NCBI GenBank assembly: GCA_965249955.1
Contig: OZ252261.1
Span: 1,116,001 to 1,180,000 of the forward strand
From: SB11 sp965249955
GTDB taxonomy: Bacteria > Bacteroidota > Bacteroidia > UBA8524
Direction of reading: 5' to 3'
DNA: 64,000 nucleotides
Of the stretch, positions 61,780 to 64,000 are shown piece by piece. The notes under the pieces are model-generated. The model was not told the DNA's origin, searched no databases, and saw only the letters and a list, made by a program, of their open reading frames with translations. Both the position numbers and the translations under genes were made by a program. Position 1 is the first letter of the stretch. Each line of letters begins with the position of its first letter.

Positions 61780-63033
61780 TTAGGCCTCGTATTTTTTTAG
61801 AATCACTGAGGCATTGTGCCCACCAAAACCAAAGGTGTTGCTTAGTGCATATTTCACTTCACGTTTTTGTGCTGTATTGAAAGTAAGGTTTAGTTTACTA
61901 TCAATATCAGGATCATCAGTAAAGTGATTAATACTAGGGGCTATAACACCTTTTTGCAGTGCCAGTATTGATGCTAATGCTTCTACCGCACCTGCTGCAC
62001 CAAGTAGGTGCCCGGTCATACTTTTTGTACTGCTTATGTTTAGTTTATAAGCATGTTCGCCAAAAACGTGTTTAATAGCTTTTAGCTCGGCTACATCACC
62101 CAATGGTGTTGATGTACCGTGTACATTAACGTAATCAATATCTTCAGGTTGCAAGCCTGCATCGTCCAATGCACTTTTCATCACGGCTATTACACCCAAA
62201 CCTTCCGGATGTGGAGCTGTGATATGATAAGCATCAGCACTCATACCTCCGCCCACAACTTCAGCATATATTTTTGCTCCGCGGGCTTTGGCGTGTTCGT
62301 ATTCTTCTAATATAAGAGTTGCGCTACCTTCGCCCAATACAAAACCATCACGGTCTTTATCAAACGGGCGAGAAGCTGTTTTATAATCGTCGTTGCGTTC
62401 GCTAAGGGCTTTCATCGAGTTGAAACCACCAATGGCAGGTTCGTTTACGCAAGCCTCGCTACCGCCTGTAACTATAGCATCAGCTTTCCCAAGCCTGATA
62501 TAGTTAAATGAATCTATTAATGAGTGATTTGATGTTGCACACGCTGAAACCGTAGCATAATTAGGGCCACGGAAACCATATTTCATAGATATATGACCTG
62601 CCGCAATATCGGCAATCATCATAGGTATAAAAAACGGACTAAATCGCGGTGTTCCATCGCCATTGGCATAAGCTACTACTTCGTGAAAGAAGCTGGTAAG
62701 CCCGCCAATGCCCGTACCAAAAATTACCCCAATACGGTCTTTGTTAACTTTTTCAATATCCAGTCCGCTATCGCGCACGGCTTCTTCACTAGATACCATC
62801 GCATACTGCGTATATGGATCCATTCTGCGCGCTTCCTTTCTATCGTAATAGTTTAGCACATCAAAATTTTTTATTTCGCAGGCAAACTGCGTTTTAAATT
62901 TTGATGCGTCGAAGCGCGTAATTGGGGCGGCTCCACTTACCCCATTTGTTAAACCTTCCCAGTATTCAGGGGCAGTATTTCCAATGGGGGTAAGGGCACC
63001 AATCCCCGTAATCACAACTCTTTTAAGCTGCAT
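61780..63033 (-). CDS. fabF: 3-oxoacyl-[acyl-carrier-protein] synthase II
   Basis: Condensing enzyme that elongates fatty acids with malonyl-ACP. 417 residues. Cys-His-His triad: C165 (VSACATSNHS), H305 (NVHGTSTPLGD), H342 (MTGHLLGAAGAV). GTGIGG and the C-terminal SNTFGFGGHNASVIL are present. 20 bases after acpP in one operon with rnc. Confidence 0.97.
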   Translation of the reverse strand: MQLKRVVITGIGALTPIGNTAPEYWEGLTNGVSGAAPITRFDASKFKTQFACEIKNFDVLNYYDRKEARRMDPYTQYAMVSSEEAVRDSGLDIEKVNKDRIGVIFGTGIGGLTSFFHEVVAYANGDGTPRFSPFFIPMMIADIAAGHISMKYGFRGPNYATVSACATSNHSLIDSFNYIRLGKADAIVTGGSEACVNEPAIGGFNSMKALSERNDDYKTASRPFDKDRDGFVLGEGSATLILEEYEHAKARGAKIYAEVVGGGMSADAYHITAPHPEGLGVIAVMKSALDDAGLQPEDIDYVNVHGTSTPLGDVAELKAIKHVFGEHAYKLNISSTKSMTGHLLGAAGAVEALASILALQKGVIAPSINHFTDDPDIDSKLNLTFNTAQKREVKYALSNTFGFGGHNASVILKKYEA

Positions 63034-63053
63034 ACGGGTATAATTTTTTTAAG

Positions 63054-63290
63054 TTATTTGCTATGTTCTTCGATGTAACTGATGGCCTGGCCTACTGTTG
63101 AAATATTTTCAGCTTGGTCATCTGGAATAGAGATGTTGAACTCTTTTTCAAACTCCATGATTAGTTCAACAGTGTCAAGTGAATCAGCACCCAAATCATT
63201 GGTAAAGCTAGCCTCTGTGGTAACTTCGCTCTCTTCAACACTTAATTTATCGATGATAATCGACTTTACTCTTGCAGCGATATCTGACAT
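63054..63290 (-). CDS. acpP: Acyl carrier protein
   Basis: Carries acyl chains on 4'-phosphopantetheine during fatty-acid synthesis. 78 residues from ATG 63290. Attachment serine S37 in GADSLDTVEL; acidic helix EFEKEFNISIPDD. AAGGAGAAG lies just before the start, one of the few clear Shine-Dalgarno sites in the window. First gene of acpP-fabF-rnc. A longer start at 63353 would add 21 residues unlike the family. Confidence 0.97.
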   Translation of the reverse strand: MSDIAARVKSIIIDKLSVEESEVTTEASFTNDLGADSLDTVELIMEFEKEFNISIPDDQAENISTVGQAISYIEEHSK

Positions 63291-63391
63291 TTTTCTTCTC
63301 CTTTTTTGGTTAAATTTGAAGCTGCAAATAACTGTTTTTTCAAGTAAAAACACAATAAAAAAAATCTTACCCTATTTTGCCCCCTATACAC

Positions 63392-63835
63392 TTGGCAAAC
63401 ACAAAAAATAAATATCTACAACTTTTTGATAATCAGCACCCCACAGGTGGCGATACTATATTAATGGCGGGAGTAGCTTCGCCACAGAAAGCTTTTAGGC
63501 TGGTATGGCAGCTTAACAAAAGTATTGGTTTACACCTGCAAAGGGTAGAAGATTTATACTTTCAACATAAAAAAGGAGAAGATATTTATATACAATGTTT
63601 TGAGTATACTGACGTAGAATATGAGTATACTTACAGATTGATTGCCAACAAAACAAGTAACAATATCTTAATACCTGAACATAAAAATACTAACTATTTT
63701 TTGCTGGTGAAAGGAGATATGCAAAACGAGGGCTGGCAGCTATTGCTTGGTAATATGAAAAGGATGACATTTGCACTAACAGTGTACGAAGTACACTTAT
63801 TGGATTTAAAAAACAAAGATTATTTATATTTTTGA
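63392..63835 (+). CDS. IPExxxVDY family protein
   Basis: About 147 residues. The family's namesake motif appears as LIPEHKNTNYFLLVKG, with FRLVWQLNKSIG in the first third. Small, soluble, phylum-restricted, role unknown; it normally lies beside pyruvate kinase, as here (13-base gap). The start is uncertain: TTG at 63392 (ANTKNKYLQLF) is chosen over the TTG at 63377, because a TATTTTG box at 63373-63379 could serve as promoter. Confidence 0.75.
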   Translation: MANTKNKYLQLFDNQHPTGGDTILMAGVASPQKAFRLVWQLNKSIGLHLQRVEDLYFQHKKGEDIYIQCFEYTDVEYEYTYRLIANKTSNNILIPEHKNTNYFLLVKGDMQNEGWQLLLGNMKRMTFALTVYEVHLLDLKNKDYLYF

Positions 63836-63848
63836 TACACAAAACTTT

Positions 63849-64000
63849 ATGAAATACAGACCTAAGTTTAACCGCACAAAAATTATTGCCACTATTGGCC
63901 CTGCAACTTCAAGCTATCAGAAACTTAAAGAGATTATAATAGCAGGTGTGGATGTAATACGCCTCAATTTTTCGCACGGAAAGCACGAAGACCACGAAAA
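63849..64000 (+). CDS. pyk: Pyruvate kinase, 5' part (cut by window end)
   Basis: Final ATP-forming step of glycolysis. The first 50 codons are visible: MKYRPKFNRTKIIATIGPAT, then VDVIRLNFSHGKHEDHE, the conserved N-terminal strand with the substrate-binding Arg of RLNFSHG. Follows the IPExxxVDY gene after 13 bases, the common order. The rest lies beyond the window. Confidence 0.93.
   Translation, partial: MKYRPKFNRTKIIATIGPATSSYQKLKEIIIAGVDVIRLNFSHGKHEDHE

Overview
The window is about 64 kb of chromosome from a member of the Bacteroidota. This rests on several signs. There are two proteins with type IX secretion (T9SS) C-terminal sorting domains and many SPII lipoproteins with a Cys-Lys-Lys start. 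Families largely confined to the phylum are present (DUF2480, DUF4837, IPExxxVDY, HYC_CC_PP, TIGR02757). Promoters match the Bacteroidota -7 element TAnnTTTG, and most genes lack a Shine-Dalgarno. No rRNA, CRISPR array, insertion sequence or prophage was seen; one tRNA (Val, anticodon UAC) is present.

Layout. (1) 1-9111, all minus strand: a tightly packed defence operon read from a single good promoter at 9127-9159. In order of transcription it holds a half-size HsdS, HsdM, RhuM, full HsdS, two class III nucleotide cyclases, a DUF5706/PycTM-type membrane effector, and HsdR (cut by the window edge). The cyclase/effector trio is a Pycsar-like abortive-infection module placed inside a type I restriction-modification operon, with junctions of only 1-2 bases. 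It is the most unusual thing in the window. tRNA-Val lies just upstream. (2) 9.5-14.6 kb: an aminopeptidase P and an exported WD40-caspase fusion. (3) 14.7-23.8 kb: four paralogous lipoproteins of about 610 residues with carboxypeptidase-regulatory-like domains, interrupted by methionine aminopeptidase; terminators are duplicated between them. (4) 24.1-26.2 kb: groES-groEL behind a sigma-54-like promoter and a palindrome. (5) 26.3-34.4 kb: a cytochrome c lipoprotein, a Crp/Fnr regulator, DUF2480, an HTH protein, RNase Z and two tandem barrel-like lipoproteins. (6) 34.6-37.0 kb: intact hldD, then a lipoprotein gene, a remnant coiled-coil gene, a second truncated hldD 3' copy, and 460 bases of palindromic repeats. 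(7) 37.1-42.4 kb: DUF4837, an MltD-like transglycosylase with LysM domains, and an AsmA-like protein. (8) 42.7-46.6 kb: a probable copper/redox operon (HYC_CC_PP, a heavy-metal-binding lipoprotein, an MbnP-like T9SS protein, two di-haem MauG/CcpA peroxidases). (9) 46.7-50.3 kb: a trypsin-like protease lipoprotein and iscS-iscU-iscA. (10) 50.5-56.1 kb: methylmalonyl-CoA epimerase, a B12/radical-SAM protein, a PqqB-like lipoprotein, PrsW and TIGR02757. (11) 56.2-60.9 kb: eukaryotic-type citrate synthase and two T9SS cargo proteins. (12) 61.0-64.0 kb: acpP-fabF-rnc, diverging from an IPExxxVDY gene and the start of pyruvate kinase.

The defence operon probably layers DNA restriction (HsdRMS) with cyclic-nucleotide-triggered membrane damage (cyclase plus PycTM) under one promoter. 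The 42.7-46.6 kb operon looks like an envelope system in which a MauG-type di-haem enzyme modifies a secreted metal-binding partner. The remainder is mostly housekeeping and envelope biology. All functional calls come from reading motifs by eye; no database search was run.
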